A stretch of DNA of 64,000 nt. Origin: Poecilobothrus nobilitatus (Eukaryota > Arthropoda > Insecta > Diptera > Dolichopodidae). The number at the start of each line of letters is the position of its first letter. Position 1 is the stretch's first letter. The notes beneath the pieces are model-generated. The model was not told the DNA's origin. It ran no database searches and saw only the letters and a list, made by a program, of their open reading frames with translations. The stretch lies in NCBI GenBank assembly GCA_947095535.1, contig OX352774.1:66526416-66590415 (forward strand), read 5' to 3'. Made by a program: the position numbers and the translations under genes. Positions 12,103 through 24,141 of this stretch are shown piece by piece.

Positions 12103-13389
12103 TGATTTTAAAAGACCTTAGATTTTACATATACTACCCGCCTTATTATTATTTCTTTTGAATGGAAATATTTTATTTACTTAGCTTGTATAAATATAAA
12201 TAAATACAATTAAAATCACAATTTATTAATATTTTCTTAAGAAAAATGAATATAGCAATTTTACAAAGTTTTGTTTTTTTTTTTTTTTTTAATTTAGAAC
12301 AAGATATGATATACGTATTTTATTCGTCTAAGTTTGTTAACAATTAATAATAACACTTTGTAATTATTTTGTAATGACTTCTTATTGGGTCAGAAAACTT
12401 ACATCAAAATTATATGAAAACATAGAATATTTGGGACAATTTTTAAGAATATGAAATCAAAATGATTGTTTTATTTTCAAATAAAAATTTATTAATAAAA
12501 TGTTAAAGCTGCACACATGGAGACCAGTATTAAGTTTAAATATGTGGTGTTGAAACTATGATACCGGTAGGACAACTTAACAAATTCAATGATTTTTGAA
12601 ACTTTAATCTAATTTCTTCAAAAAATTTTTTTAGAAAAAATTAATAATAGTTAATTTTGTTCCAGTTTACAATACTTTAAGAAGCATCTGGTCAATTAAT
12701 CTCCTTTTTCTTCATATTATACGAAGGTTGAGCTTCTTGTATTAAGATTTCTTGAATAAACGCCATTTATTGCAGCAAAATTATTCTGACATATTATTTG
12801 AACAAAATGATTACAAAACAGAAGTTTTAAGTATCTTTATTTTTCCACAATACTTAACCATTATATTACAGTAGATAATATAAAGATGTTTATAAATACC
12901 ATACACCATGATTTAAAATAATTACACCTTAAATAAACATTTTTCAAACTAAATTTTATCTATTATAGATCTGAAGCTAAAAACAAAAAATTTTTTTAAT
13001 AATACAAAAATTTGTGACTAATAAAATATAAAACTTTTAAAAAAAAATTTAATATGTGGTTCTCTGCAGTTCTATTTTTGTATATATTCATTTTAAAGTA
13101 ATGTTCCTTTTTTTAGTTTTTTTTTTTTTTAAGTCATTTCAAAATCTCAATATAACAACTATAACCTCTATACTTGATATTCATAAATTTAAATATTTTT
13201 TTTATTGATATTTTTCTTTTGAAAGTAAAACTATAAAATTTTTTTAATACTTTATTTAAATATATATGTATAAAAGTGTTAATACATGCAATACATATAC
13301 AGTATATATGACTTGAGTGGCAGGATAACTTTCATCTAACAATGTAAGGTCCCTATACAAATTAGAAAACTTTCGTAACTTTTTATTGG
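12103..13389. other. A+T-rich non-coding stretch, no gene seen
   Basis: Homopolymers and A/T-rich unique sequence without protein-like frames or RNA genes. Confidence 0.55.
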
Positions 13390-13660
13390 TATCTTTATAT
13401 GTATATATATATATATTTATATGTATATTATATATTATATATATATATATATATTATATATACATGTGGCAATATATATATATTGCCACATGTTTAAAAT
13501 TATATAGAATGTAAACAAAGACTTCCTTACAACATTAAATAAACTAACATATCCATAAAACCAATATTTGAAATAATATACATATATATATATATATATA
13601 TCTGTATATATTTCAAATATATATATATGCATAAAAAAAATGTATGCAAAATAATAGCAA
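13390..13660. repeat. (TA)n-rich region with inverted repeats
   Basis: Several TA microsatellite blocks alternate with short unique words. It includes the palindrome listed separately and a second inverted pair in which ATTTGAAATAATATA (from about 13567) opposes TATATTTCAAATAT (about 13608-13621) across a TA run. The frame at 13435-13665 (minus) is a translation of these TA runs. Confidence 0.75.
13462..13493. repeat. Perfect 32-bp palindrome
   Basis: ACATGTGGC and GCCACATGT flank a self-complementary AATATATATATATT core, so the whole 32 bp reads identically on both strands. It could extrude as a cruciform or mark a TA-slippage origin. Confidence 0.9.
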
Positions 13661-13920
13661 TACATATTTATAAAATTTTTATTACTTTTAATTATAAATA
13701 ATGCTTGTGATTTTATGATCCCCTTAAATGATTTTTAAAATTATTAATATACATTTTTAGTTGGGTTTTTTTCCTAAACTATATCTAAGCTACTTCTCAT
13801 TTTATTTATTAATTAAATTTTTATTCTAATTTGTAGATATTGGTATTTAATGATTTTACCAATAAACTAATCATTAAATTCTAAATTATAAGATAAATAT
13901 TCCAATATTAATTTTTTTTT
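13661..13920. other. A+T-rich spacer, no gene seen
   Basis: Contains only A/T-rich sequence ending in a poly-T run (13912-13925). That run could be the A-tail of the minus-strand retroelement relic next to it, although the relic's direction and end are uncertain. Confidence 0.4.
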
Positions 13921-14215
13921 TTTTTGCTCCTTATTCCTCTTAGGATTGGGAGTATAACGCCTCCACTTAACACATCCAACCCATGCGATATTTTAATGTT
14001 AGCTCTGAGCTCTGATATTTTAATGTTATCACAGGATATGTTACATTTAGTCAATTCTTGATGGATTGTTATGTGTTATTAGGCAGGTCGTGTCTTCTTG
14101 TTCGTTAAGAATTTCACTCTACCGTCATAATAAAGCGATTTACGCTATGCTTATATTTGATTTTCTAAGTGTATGACCTAACCATTTTCATTTTGTGAAC
14201 CTATTTTAGTTCGTT
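13921..14215 (-). pseudogene. Degenerate LINE ORF2 C-terminus relic (WLGHTLRK motif)
   Basis: This is a patch of clearly higher GC than its surroundings. Read on the minus strand, 14161-14187 encodes KWLGHTLRK, a motif I associate with the C-terminal region of LINE ORF2 proteins in the RTE/craniofacial-like group. Downstream in the same strand come SEILNEQEDTTCLITHNN and, in a shifted frame, ISHGLDVLSGGVILPI. The frame breaks at several stop codons and at least one shift, so it is a dead fragment. The neighbourhood is plain A/T-rich DNA, consistent with a short 5'-truncated copy. The assignment rests on remembered family motifs. It could be another clade of non-LTR element. Confidence 0.55.
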
Positions 14216-17200
14216 ATGGGTCTTATAATATTTTCTAAATATTAATTATTGAATTAAAGAAAACTAAAACTTAACAAATTATAAGCCGTCTTAGGACTTG
14301 TCTTTTTTTTTTTAATTAATCAATAAAAAAAACTGAAAATTAAATCACTTATACACATAAAGTTCACGTCTAAATAAATGCCTTTGATGTGCTTAAAAAA
14401 GATTTTACACAAAAAAAAACTATATATTATTGTATTTATATTATACTAAATTAAATAAATTTCATTCTTTTAAAATTGATATTTAAATCATAAATTTAAA
14501 TTTGTAAAGCATTTCTTTTGTTTTGCTCACAATTGTTCATATACATTTACAAATTGTACTCTTTTAATATTCTGGACTTATAATAACATAACTTTCGGGT
14601 TTGTCTCCTATTTATTGAGAAAAAAAAAAAAAAGAAAATAAATTTATAAATGGAAAACTTGAGTGCAATAAAGAAATTTTCCATCAGTGGAAAAAAAAAC
14701 TAAATACATCATAACTCTCTTTATGGTAATATATGTAGGTATACTTATATTATAATTATAATATACATACATATATATACGAATGTGTATAAAAAATATA
14801 TAAAATATATATGGATTATATAATATTATTACACAATATTAAATAAACCAAATCACCTAAAGGCTTTATAATATAATATTACTTAAAATGAACAAAACAA
14901 TATTCTTATACAATAAAATTAACAAGAAAAAAAAAAATAAATAACAAAATTTTATAAATTAATTTTCAATATTTAATTTTATATCTCTTTTCATTAAATT
15001 AAATAATTTTTTATTATGTTGGTTGCTTAGCATAAAAATTTTTCCATTATATATTTATTGTATGTATATGCAAATTTTATTTTATAAAACAAAGCAAAAA
15101 AATAATAAAATTTTTAATCCATTGCAGCAGGACTAATAAAACAAAAAAAACCCTACAAATATGCAATTTTAAAATTTTATTGCCAAATTACATATGTATT
15201 GGGCATAAATTCAATAAAAAGCGTATTGTTAATAATAATGTTAAATTTTTCTTTTTCTTTTTTTTTTTTTTTTGCAGATTGAAATATCTGAAATCAAAAT
15301 AATAATAAAATTAATAACGAAAGTCATTTTTAATGAATATATCAACAATCAAGTTGTTGATTTGTTCCTATTTTTTTTGTAATCTAACATGGACAAGCTC
15401 ATCAAAAAACAACAGGGACACAAAAAAAAAAAAAAAAAAAAAAACAAAATAATATATATTGTATGTATATATTTATGTATGTATCATAAATTTAGAAAGA
15501 GAAAGAGAAAAATTACGAAAAACAAATTTTTTATTTTTGTGATGAAAATTGTTTGAAATTCCCTACAATCATAATTTAATACTGTAAGTAATTAAGATTG
15601 AATTCACTATGGTTACTGTAAAAATGGTAATTGTACATAGTATATACACACTTATATAATATATATAAAAATAAAAAATTATACTGTTGCATTTTTATTA
15701 ACATTTTATACATAATATTGAATATTGCTTTTCAATATTCGTATTACTTTATTTTACATTATGCAAGTCCAGTCGTTCAGTTGTTTTTTTTTTTTTTGTT
15801 TTGAACAAAATAAACGATTGCTGGCTTTAAGACGTTGGTCTTAAATTTAAGACCTTTTTTTTATTTAATTTTTTAATTTAATTTTTTAATTTAATTTTTT
15901 TTTAATGCACTAAAGTATGTTCGTTAAAACCGAACACCTTTTTAAATTTGAGGTATTTCTACCCACAATTAGGTTTATCAATTTGAGGGTATTCACATTC
16001 TAGGTTTACCAAAGAATTTTTTTAAAATTTTGTTGAAATATTTTAGAAATATGTTGCCAGAAAGACCGTCCATTTTATTGAGAAGATCAGATTTTCTAAT
16101 AAAATGTAGCAAATTACCTTTTATAACTTTACTATTTAAAGTATTACTTGTATTAGACAACAACTTAACGATTGAAAGCCAACAAGTTTTTTTCACTTCT
16201 TTAGTGCACAGTTCAAGTTTTTGATTCATAAATTTTATAAATTATACAATTAATCCTATAAGGATCTCAGATACTTTAAATTTCAATTGTCTATGTAAAC
16301 AAAAAGTTTCTGTTTAGATAGAAATAGACTTTCGTTCTTATACTTTCGTTTCTCTGCCAGTTTTTTAACATTTAACAATCCAAATTTATTACTTTGGATT
16401 AAGCCTTTAACTTCTTCAATTTCTATCTAAACATTTTAATTTTATTTTATTCCTGATAAACTCAGTCATCTTTCTTTTCCTTAAATCTGAATAACTCGCC
16501 TTCTACTGGCTCTATTAAAAAAGAGTCTTTTGAAAAACAAGATATAAAAAATTGTATTATGGACAACTTTAATTAATTTTGCAAAAGTTACCATTATATA
16601 AATCATGAACAGAACAACCAGAAAAATATTAGCAATCGATTTTAAAGCGGTCTCCCAACTAAATTTTCTTCATTTTTTCGAATATTTGTTTCTTTTTTTT
16701 GTTATTTTCTTTTGCAAATTTTTAACAGTAAATGAAAAACCATGTTTATATGAAACAAAAAAAAAAACAGAAAGAAAGGAAAGAAAGAAAAATGTATACA
16801 GAAGATGGTGATGGTGGTTTTATATTGAATGAAGTGAAGTAAATATTTCCACAAAATAAAAAATAAAAAAGTTAAAAAATTGAAATAAAAGGCACGAATC
16901 GACAAATGAAAAATAAAATTCTGAAAAATTGTGCAATAAATTTAATATCTGTTTTTTTTTTTTTCCAATTTTTTATATTGGTTTTTTTTTTTTTTATAAA
17001 ACATACGATTTAACTATTTTATAATTTTTATTTTTCTTTTAAATTAAAAGTAAGTAACAAAAAAAAAAAACAAAAAAATCAAAAAAAGGATGTTTGCAAA
17101 TAACGTTATATAGAAAAAGTGTCTGCAAAAGGATTTTTTAATTTAAAATTATATTGCATTTGGTATGAAAAAAAAAAAAAATAACTGTAATTTTTTTTCC

Positions 17201-19884
17201 TTGTAATAGTTTTTTTTTTTTTTTTGTAAAACAAGAAAAATAAAATTGAAAAATTGAAAGGAAAATGAAAAATTCAATAGGTAAATATTGAATCCTTTGA
17301 GGTTGAAAAAGTTATAAATTTTGATCAACAACTTGTTGTAATTTTCTTATATTTATAGTAAACGTATTGTATTACATGATAATAAATTTGAAATTATTGA
17401 AATTTTAATAGTGTTGCCAATTGATATTGTTTTTATTGAAATTTATTAGTAATTTTCATCATTGTATCTTATTTTTCTGTTTCAAATATATAAAAATGTA
17501 TTACTGTTTCCTTAGTTGAAATTTGAAATTTAGCATAAAATTATATTATAAAAGCATGTTATTAAACAGATTTAATGTTATAAGGCAGTAAAGATAGGTG
17601 TACCAAAGAGGTATAAATTCAATGGGCACATACTAATATTAAGAATTATAGCTGAAGTATAAATGTATAAAGTACAAGAGGGACTTTTATAGATAGAAAA
17701 CTTTATGTGAAAAATTCCCAACTAATATGTTAATTTATATGAATTGACGATTAACAAAGTTCTATTACACACACATTCACATTTCTAGATCATTTAGAAG
17801 TAACCATATTTTCATATTTCTCTTTTTTTTTTCTTTTTTAGAACAGTTTTTTACATTTAAGTAATAAACTCATGATTTTAATAATTTGCATTGGTTAAAA
17901 AAAAAAGAAAAATGTTGGCAACACTAATTTAACATAATAACTAAAAGTTATTAAAAAATTATATAATTTAATAGAATTATTTATTCAATATTTTATACAA
18001 CCGAAAGGTTTGTTATTCTCTCTGCCTGATCTTATTTAAGAATTCAAAATTTATATTTATTACTTTTGTCGCCATTCTCCATTCTTAGTTTCTTTAAAAA
18101 AGCAATTTATTACAAATAAAAATAATTTTATATTTTATTGCTAGATTAATATATTCAAGAAAAATAGTTAAAATTAATTTTTAATTCAAAAACTATAATT
18201 TTCTTAATACCTTTTCTGTTTCATGTTATATTTTCCGGTACTTTGATATTTATATACACTTGCCGAAATACAGCTTTATTAAATTGAGGTTATAAAGTTT
18301 TAGCAAAATATGTATTTTAATATAGTAAATGATCAATATGCTGAATTTTGGTATCAATAAACGGCAAAGTATCAATAAAAGGCAAAGTAAGTAAAGTATA
18401 TTATGAAATACTAAAGGAAAATTAAGAAAAGACCAAAATATGTAAAAGGTTTTAACCATGTTCCAATTGAGTTATCCAAAGCAGAGGAATTTGCGAATTA
18501 AATGAACCAAGTGAGGAAAACAGATGTGAAAGTAGGAAATATGGTATAATTTTTTTAACATTTCCTATCAGAGGTGTGACAGTTTCGCAATTCCTTTTAT
18601 TGCAATTACAGCACTTTAATATGTTTTAGTTTATTTTTTTCCATCTAGTTTTGTAAGAAAATAAAACGGTTGAATTTTATTACCATTATTTATTTTTATT
18701 TTCAGCACCCTTAACAATTAAAAATAGTAATTTAAAAAAAATTGCTTACATCCTTATCAGCATCAATAATTTAACCAAATAGTTTTAAAATGTCTTCATC
18801 TTTACTAAATAAACTTTGGACCTAATTACAACTACACAATTGAATATATACTAAGGACTTTTTTAAAGTGCTACCATGTTTATTTAGAAACAAAATTTTA
18901 TTTTTTTTTTCTTAAAGTTTATCATTTACTTCTCTTACGAGGCCAATAATTTTTCATTACCATTGCAATAAAATATCTGTTTAAAAATTTATTAAGTTTT
19001 AGTAATTAAAAAACAAAAACCTAAAGTATTGGAAATTGATTCAAAAAAAAAAATTTTCTAAGTATACTAAAGAACAAACAGTCATAACACTTTCTAAAAT
19101 AAAAAAATTAAATATTTCAACTAACAACTAATTCTGTAGTTGAAATTTCATATTTCAAATAAAACAAAAATATTATTAAAATAAACTTTTAATTCCACAT
19201 ATGATATTTTATTTTTAATGATTTAATCCTTTTTAATAATTTTAATGAACTAACGATCTTTACAATTTTAAAACCCTATCAATGAAAGGATCTAAAGAAA
19301 TTTTCTCCAATAACTACATTTAATGTTGCTTTAAAATTGTTAGAATGCAACTTATATACAACCCCTTACCATACAAAAAAAAATTTTCAACACAACCCAA
19401 TATATCACAAATCAACAAACTGAATTTCTTCTTCTGCAACTGAAAATGTGATAAATCCATACATTTGTATTGTAAACTCCTGATGACCCACTTAGAAAGT
19501 GTTTGTTTTTAGTTTCATTGATAAAAATTTATTTCATACCCTATTTATGTAGTTATAATCATGGTCAAATGTGGTATAGAAAAAATCCAAACAATTTGAG
19601 ATCAGCCGACTTTTTCAATGTGTCACACCACTCTATACAAACTACTTTAAAATTATATCTTTTTCATAAGGTTAATCAACTGATACTGAGATTTAAACTT
19701 TATAAGTGAGCATGATTAACTTTCATATTAAAGATGTTAAGATGTTATGCATGATTAATCTTACATTTCAATTTAACTTGCATGTTGTATTCACATTTTT
19801 TTATCCAAAAAAAAAATAAAAGCTTCATAGCTCGACCACCAATTCAGTAACAAATTTTAGTGATACTTATCACAAGTCGACCAG
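14216..19884. other. Long A+T-rich non-coding stretch
   Basis: No gene is supported. There are frequent A/T homopolymers, including runs of 20 or more A near 15421. A TAATTTAATTTTTT unit repeats about 15874-15902. A polypyrimidine tract ending TTTGCAG at 15278 looks like a splice acceptor and is followed by about 34 open codons, but no donor or homology supports an exon. A 78-codon minus-strand frame at 15993-16229 has a more protein-like composition than most frames here but no motif I know. TATCAATAAAAGGCAAAG is duplicated at 18352-18386. Confidence 0.5.
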
Positions 19885-20115
19885 AATATGGATTCTAATA
19901 TGTCGTAATGGTTAAGTTGTCAGCCTTTAAGTTGCAGAGTCTTTGGTTTTAAACCTCGGTCAGATCATACAAAAAAAAATAAGTAGTAATTTTCATATCT
20001 ATCGCAATAATATTAATAATAACTGCTAGTTGCTACAGTGAGACTCTACTAGGAGCTCTTAGTAAATAAGAATTTGACACTACCAAGAGCGTATATTCTT
20101 GTTGTTTTTGAAAGA
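19885..20115 (+). mobile_element. tRNA-derived SINE
   Basis: The head resembles a tRNA: an A-box-like GTCGTAATGGTTAAG at 19902 and a B-box-like TTGGTTTTAAACC at 19943, then TCAGATCAT as in the other SINE copies (GGTCAT, GCGTCAT). The body ends in AAGAATTTGACACTACCAAG, which returns as AAGAATCTGACATTACCAAG at 35258-35280. Box B is decayed, so the copy is old. Strand follows the tRNA reading. Confidence 0.6.
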
Positions 20116-21760
20116 AAAGCAGGAAAATGAAATCAAATATCAAAGCTATAGAAAAAATTGAATAAAACTCCAAATTACATGTGAACTTTAAATGTTTAAC
20201 AAAACTATATTCACTTTAAATAGATTTTGTGTTCCGCATAATCACAAAAACCAAAACAAAAGCAAACAAATAAAATATAAGATACTTATATATAAATATC
20301 AATTAATGTAAATATTCCCTCCCCTTAGAATAAAAAAAAAAATTTTAATAAAGTCTTAGTTTTGAATCTTAGAATTTAAATAAAATAAATTATAAATAAT
20401 ATTCTTAGAAAAACAGAATAAAAATTAAATAATAAGAAAATTAACATAATAAAAATTATAAAAAAAAAAAAAAAAAACTGGGAAACATAAATTCCTAAAT
20501 AAATATACCAAAATACACACACAAAAAACATAATTTTCAAATAAATTTGTTTATATTTATTTTTTTTTTTTTTTATTTTTCGTCCTTAATAATAACCCTT
20601 ACATAATTGCAAACATTTTTTTTTTTCTTTTTTTTTGTTTTTGTTTTTTTTTTTTGTTCTTTTTATGTATTTATATTTTTATTTAAACAAAGTGAATTTT
20701 TGGAAGAATATTAAAATAAAAGTAAGTATGTGTAAATATTTGCTTAACAATTTATAGTACAAAGCTTATATTAAAAAAAAAAAAAAAAAAGGGATACTAT
20801 AGTACATAAAAAAAAAATAAAGATATTTTCTAGAATATCGAAGAAGAAAAATCAACAGGCAGTGATTCTATTTTTGCAAAAAAATAAATTTTTTTTTTTT
20901 TTTATATAAGAAAAAATTTATTTTTAAAAATATTATATATTTACATTCATACCATAGTATATAATGATTCATATATATATATATTTTTATACTGTATATA
21001 ACAAAATAGCATATTTGATTCAATATTTAAATCAGGGCTGCCAAAACCGTTTAAAAATCTCTTTGAATTCATTTTGAGTTTTAACCAATTACAATTTGAA
21101 TAGTTTGAAATTCACTCCAAATTGAATAAAATTAAAACCTTTAGAGGGTTGGGGCATTTAGTTTACTTTTTTTTTTTTTTTAATTAAAGTTCAGTTTAAG
21201 TTTCGTGTTTTGCTGGATTTTTATCATAATAAAATCATTAAATAAAACAAACATTTCATCATCCAGATACAATATATGTATGTATTTTTAGAATTTATTA
21301 ATTGAAACCTATTATATAGGAATAATAGAAGTGTCCTGCAGAACATTACTAGGGTTGATTAGTTTAAAAAAATTTTTTGAGATATTTTTAATACAAATTA
21401 TATTATACTAGATAAACCCGGCGTAGCATACCTCAGTTCTGGTAATCTAGAAATAATATTGGTTTTTTGTCATTTAACTTTTTAATGAAATAAAAAGAAA
21501 TATCTTTCTGTTCTAATATATTTTTTATTTATCTTAAAAACGTTTTTTGTGAAATATGTTCTCTTTCCCAGTAAGAATTAATTAACTTTTTACAATAAGA
21601 ATAAATTTAAATAAACATAAAAATGCAGATACACTAAGAAAATTAAAGAAAAATTTGTATTCTAATTCGTCTAAATTAGAAAAAAATTCACAATTTTTTA
21701 AGTGGAATGTAAAAATTGAATACATGGAAACCTGTATGCATGGACATACTGTAGTATTGA
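20116..21760. other. A+T-rich stretch dense in poly-A and poly-T
   Basis: Long T runs (20558-20575, 20620-20655) and A runs (20458-20477, 20772-20791). A small patch at 21405-21450 (GATAAACCCGGCGTAGCAT) is GC-richer and resembles a transposon end I cannot place. No gene seen. Confidence 0.5.
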
Positions 21761-21764
21761 TTTT

Positions 21765-21965
21765 AGAGTTGAATTCAAAATCAGGATTTCAATAATTTTG
21801 AAGGGAAGTTGCAAAATTAATTATTTTTCATATATGGAAATGTGAAAATTTAATTTTTTTTTAATGAAATTGGTATATGTATATGTGTGGGTATACTGCA
21901 AGTATTAATAGTTGGATTCAAAATCACAGTATTAATCTTTTCCGGAATATTTATATGCATATGCG
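21765..21965 (+). repeat. Two copies of the dispersed 'GAATTCAAAATC' motif
   Basis: GTTGAATTCAAAATCAGGAT at 21768 and GTTGGATTCAAAATCACAGT at 21911 are direct repeats. The second is followed by CTTTTCCGGAATATTTATAT. This matches the family at 1-147 and 41335-41395. The overlapping frames at 21877-22164 arise from this repeat and the A/T-rich DNA after it. Confidence 0.55.
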
Positions 21966-22435
21966 AGATTATATGCGAGATTTTTATATTTCGAAATTTG
22001 ATTTTTGGGATTTCAATTTTTCGGGATTACGTACCAAACCCTATAAATTTTCAATGTTTTTATTATTTTTTTCTGTAATGTGTGGTATTAGTTTCTGCTA
22101 TGAAAAATATTGTTGTAAACGTTTACGGCTTTTATATAATAGATTATTATGTACTCGTTGCTAAACTATTTTATACTACAGTTATTTTTAAAGAAAATTT
22201 TCTAATTTGTTTTTTCCATGACTATTATTGTTTATTAGATTGAATGAACTTTGATTAGTAAGTAAATTAATAAACTCTATTATCTATTTGCAATTTTTGT
22301 TTAAAGCTTTTATTAAATTTTGATATTTTAGTGATGTTTTACCTATTTAATTTTATATAAGATATATATTATTATTGATTTGCACAAGATTGTTATTTAA
22401 GGTGTATATAAATGACACTGCAATCTTTTGATATA
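21966..22435. other. A+T-rich stretch, no gene seen
   Basis: The open frame reaching 22164 has no recognisable domain, and its first part is repeat sequence. The rest is unremarkable. Confidence 0.45.
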
Positions 22436-22665
22436 GATCTATAATTGTGTTCCCCGTGTTACAACATGTTGTGGATTTTGTCTCCACTACTCCGTACTGC
22501 CACTAGTAAAGTAAATATCTATATAGAGTTTATTGCTGCCGAGTTCATCTTCGGCAAAGCAATATGCTCCTAGATGCACATATCTTGCTCGGAGTAAAGT
22601 TTCGCAGCTTTGGAGTATGTGAAGTCTTTTGGAGTCCTGGAGTCTCTTCTTATTCTTTTATTATG
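22436..22665. other. GC-richer island of unknown nature
   Basis: Base composition changes sharply from the surroundings. It contains CCCCGTGTTAC, CTACTCCGTACTGCCACTAG, CTGCCGAGTTCATCTTCGGC and TTGCTCGGAG. TTGGAGT recurs near 22611, 22631 and GGAGT again near 22643. CCGAGTTCATCTTCGG forms a small hairpin. No frame on either strand reads as a known protein. It could be a fragment of a retroelement (for example LTR or UTR sequence) or a conserved non-coding element. Confidence 0.5.
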
Positions 22666-23198
22666 ATATGATATGAGATGATAATTTTTGATCTAATAAT
22701 TACTGTCAGATTTAACAATATTTAAAATAAAATACCGTTTCCGATAAAGGCGGCTAATAAAAGTTTCATAATTTTAAAAATGTTATTTTAATTTTTTTAT
22801 CTTTTTAATCCACATAAAATATCGAGAGAACTCAATTTCTCTAAATCTCTTAGATAGGCTCTTAAAGTTGAAAACATCAATTTTAAAAATTTTGTTTTTT
22901 AATAGAGGTCAATCTAAAACTATATAAATAGCATAATAACTTAAGTCTTTTTATGAAATAATGATTCTAAAATAAGAAATTTTCAGCAGTGGTAACCATC
23001 ACTATTTTTCTTCTACTGTAATGTTGCCAGTTCAGATTGTCAGTTAAAAGTGGCTAAATATAAGTAAATCTATTCACATTAATTCAGTTTTATCTCTTTT
23101 TTTTCGATGTTTTATTATTAGATCAACTTTTTCTTAAATAAATTTTTCCTATTTATCCAGAAATTTTGGCAACAAACTTAATTTTGAATAAAATTCAC
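22666..23198. other. A+T-rich stretch, no gene seen
   Basis: No protein-like frame and no repeat shared with the rest of the window. Confidence 0.5.
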
Positions 23199-23745
23199 TT
23201 AAATCAAAATCATATATTCCCATTCGCATATTATAACGCATTCCGCTTTATCATACAAGAAAGCATTGATTACAGATGAGGTATTTGTATTTTCAGAAAG
23301 TATTTGTATCGCATAGTTGCTTTGTATTTGTAATAGTTGCATTAAATTTTTTAGACAGACTTTAGCTTCTCGCGTAATAGAAATAGCGTCAAATAGAAAA
23401 CAGTCTATCTTTATTACCAATAAAGTCAACGAAACAAAATGTATAGATGTACAGTATAATACAAAATCGACGATTTCTCCATAATTCAGAATTTAGAATA
23501 GAGCAATAAAAAACTAATATCAGTACGATCAAAGGACATCAACACGATACATACACACTAATCATACAATTTTATCGCTAGACCTGTTAACAAAGTACAA
23601 ATTAATTGTGCAAGTTCACTTAATGGTAAAAAATCAACTAAACTCCAACGTCAACATAATCAACGACACACTTACAACATTAGGAATGCCGGAATAAGAT
23701 CATCTAGTAGAAGATTCAATGGAAAGTAAGCATTATATAATATAG
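23199..23745. pseudogene. Possible degenerate retroelement relic (low confidence)
   Basis: The sequence is less A/T-biased than its flanks. On the plus strand about 23518-23700 stays open for roughly 60 codons and includes TILSLDLLTKYKLIVQ and INDTLTTLGMPE. The spacing faintly recalls the integrase core of Ty3/gypsy-type elements, where a D-x-LTKY segment is followed by a segment ending in GxP. The expected following DQG segment is not seen. A minus-strand frame (23199-23429) is also unusually protein-like in composition but has no motif. Both cannot be original, and neither may be. Treat it as an unexplained compositional island with a weak hint of integrase. Confidence 0.25.
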
Positions 23746-24064
23746 CGTATAAAAATTTTACAATGGGCTGGATAGTGAATTTAAAGAGATTTAAAACATA
23801 AAAGTATTTAAAAAGAGAGTAAAAAATTAATTATTAAATCTAATTTAAATCAATTCGTAGGTAGTTGTAATATGTAGGAGGTTAAATCAAAAAAAAAAAA
23901 AAAATTTTTTATGGTCATGATTTAAATTAGAAATATGAAAAACAATGTCTGAGATTAGCTCTTAAAGTTTAAATATTTTGAAGAATCCTTTTTTTTTTTC
24001 ACACTGAAGTTATTTGTTTAAGTTGTTATTAAATCAATTAGTTTGATTAGTTTCAGAAATTTAA
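23746..24064. other. A+T-rich stretch, no gene seen
   Basis: A-run at 23890-23905 and T-run at 23989-24000. Nothing else recognised. Confidence 0.5.
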
Positions 24065-24141
24065 TATTATTCACTGTGTACGAGCGAATGGGCTCTTTGA
24101 GAATATTAATATGAATAAATAAATAAATAAATAAATAATTA
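24065..24141 (+). repeat. Candidate non-LTR retroelement 3' end with (AAAT)n tail
   Basis: GAGCGAATGGGCTCTTTGAG (24081-24100) is followed by TTAATATG and then an (AATA)n tail to 24139. Two other places pair a GGGC-rich block with a simple-repeat tail: 29390-29482 (inverted) and 55980-56049. A short-repeat 3' tail is typical of some non-LTR retroelements such as RTE and I types. B-box-like GGGTTCAAATTC lies just downstream at 24164. Confidence 0.4.

Noticed and set aside
15278..15412. Strong acceptor-like TTTTTTTGCAG followed by about 34 open codons
   Set aside because: T-runs ending in GCAG arise easily here. There is no downstream donor, homology or repeat evidence.
15993..16229. 78-codon minus-strand frame with protein-like composition
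   Set aside because: No domain or family recognised and an overlapping plus-strand frame of similar length exists. It is not strong enough for a gene call.
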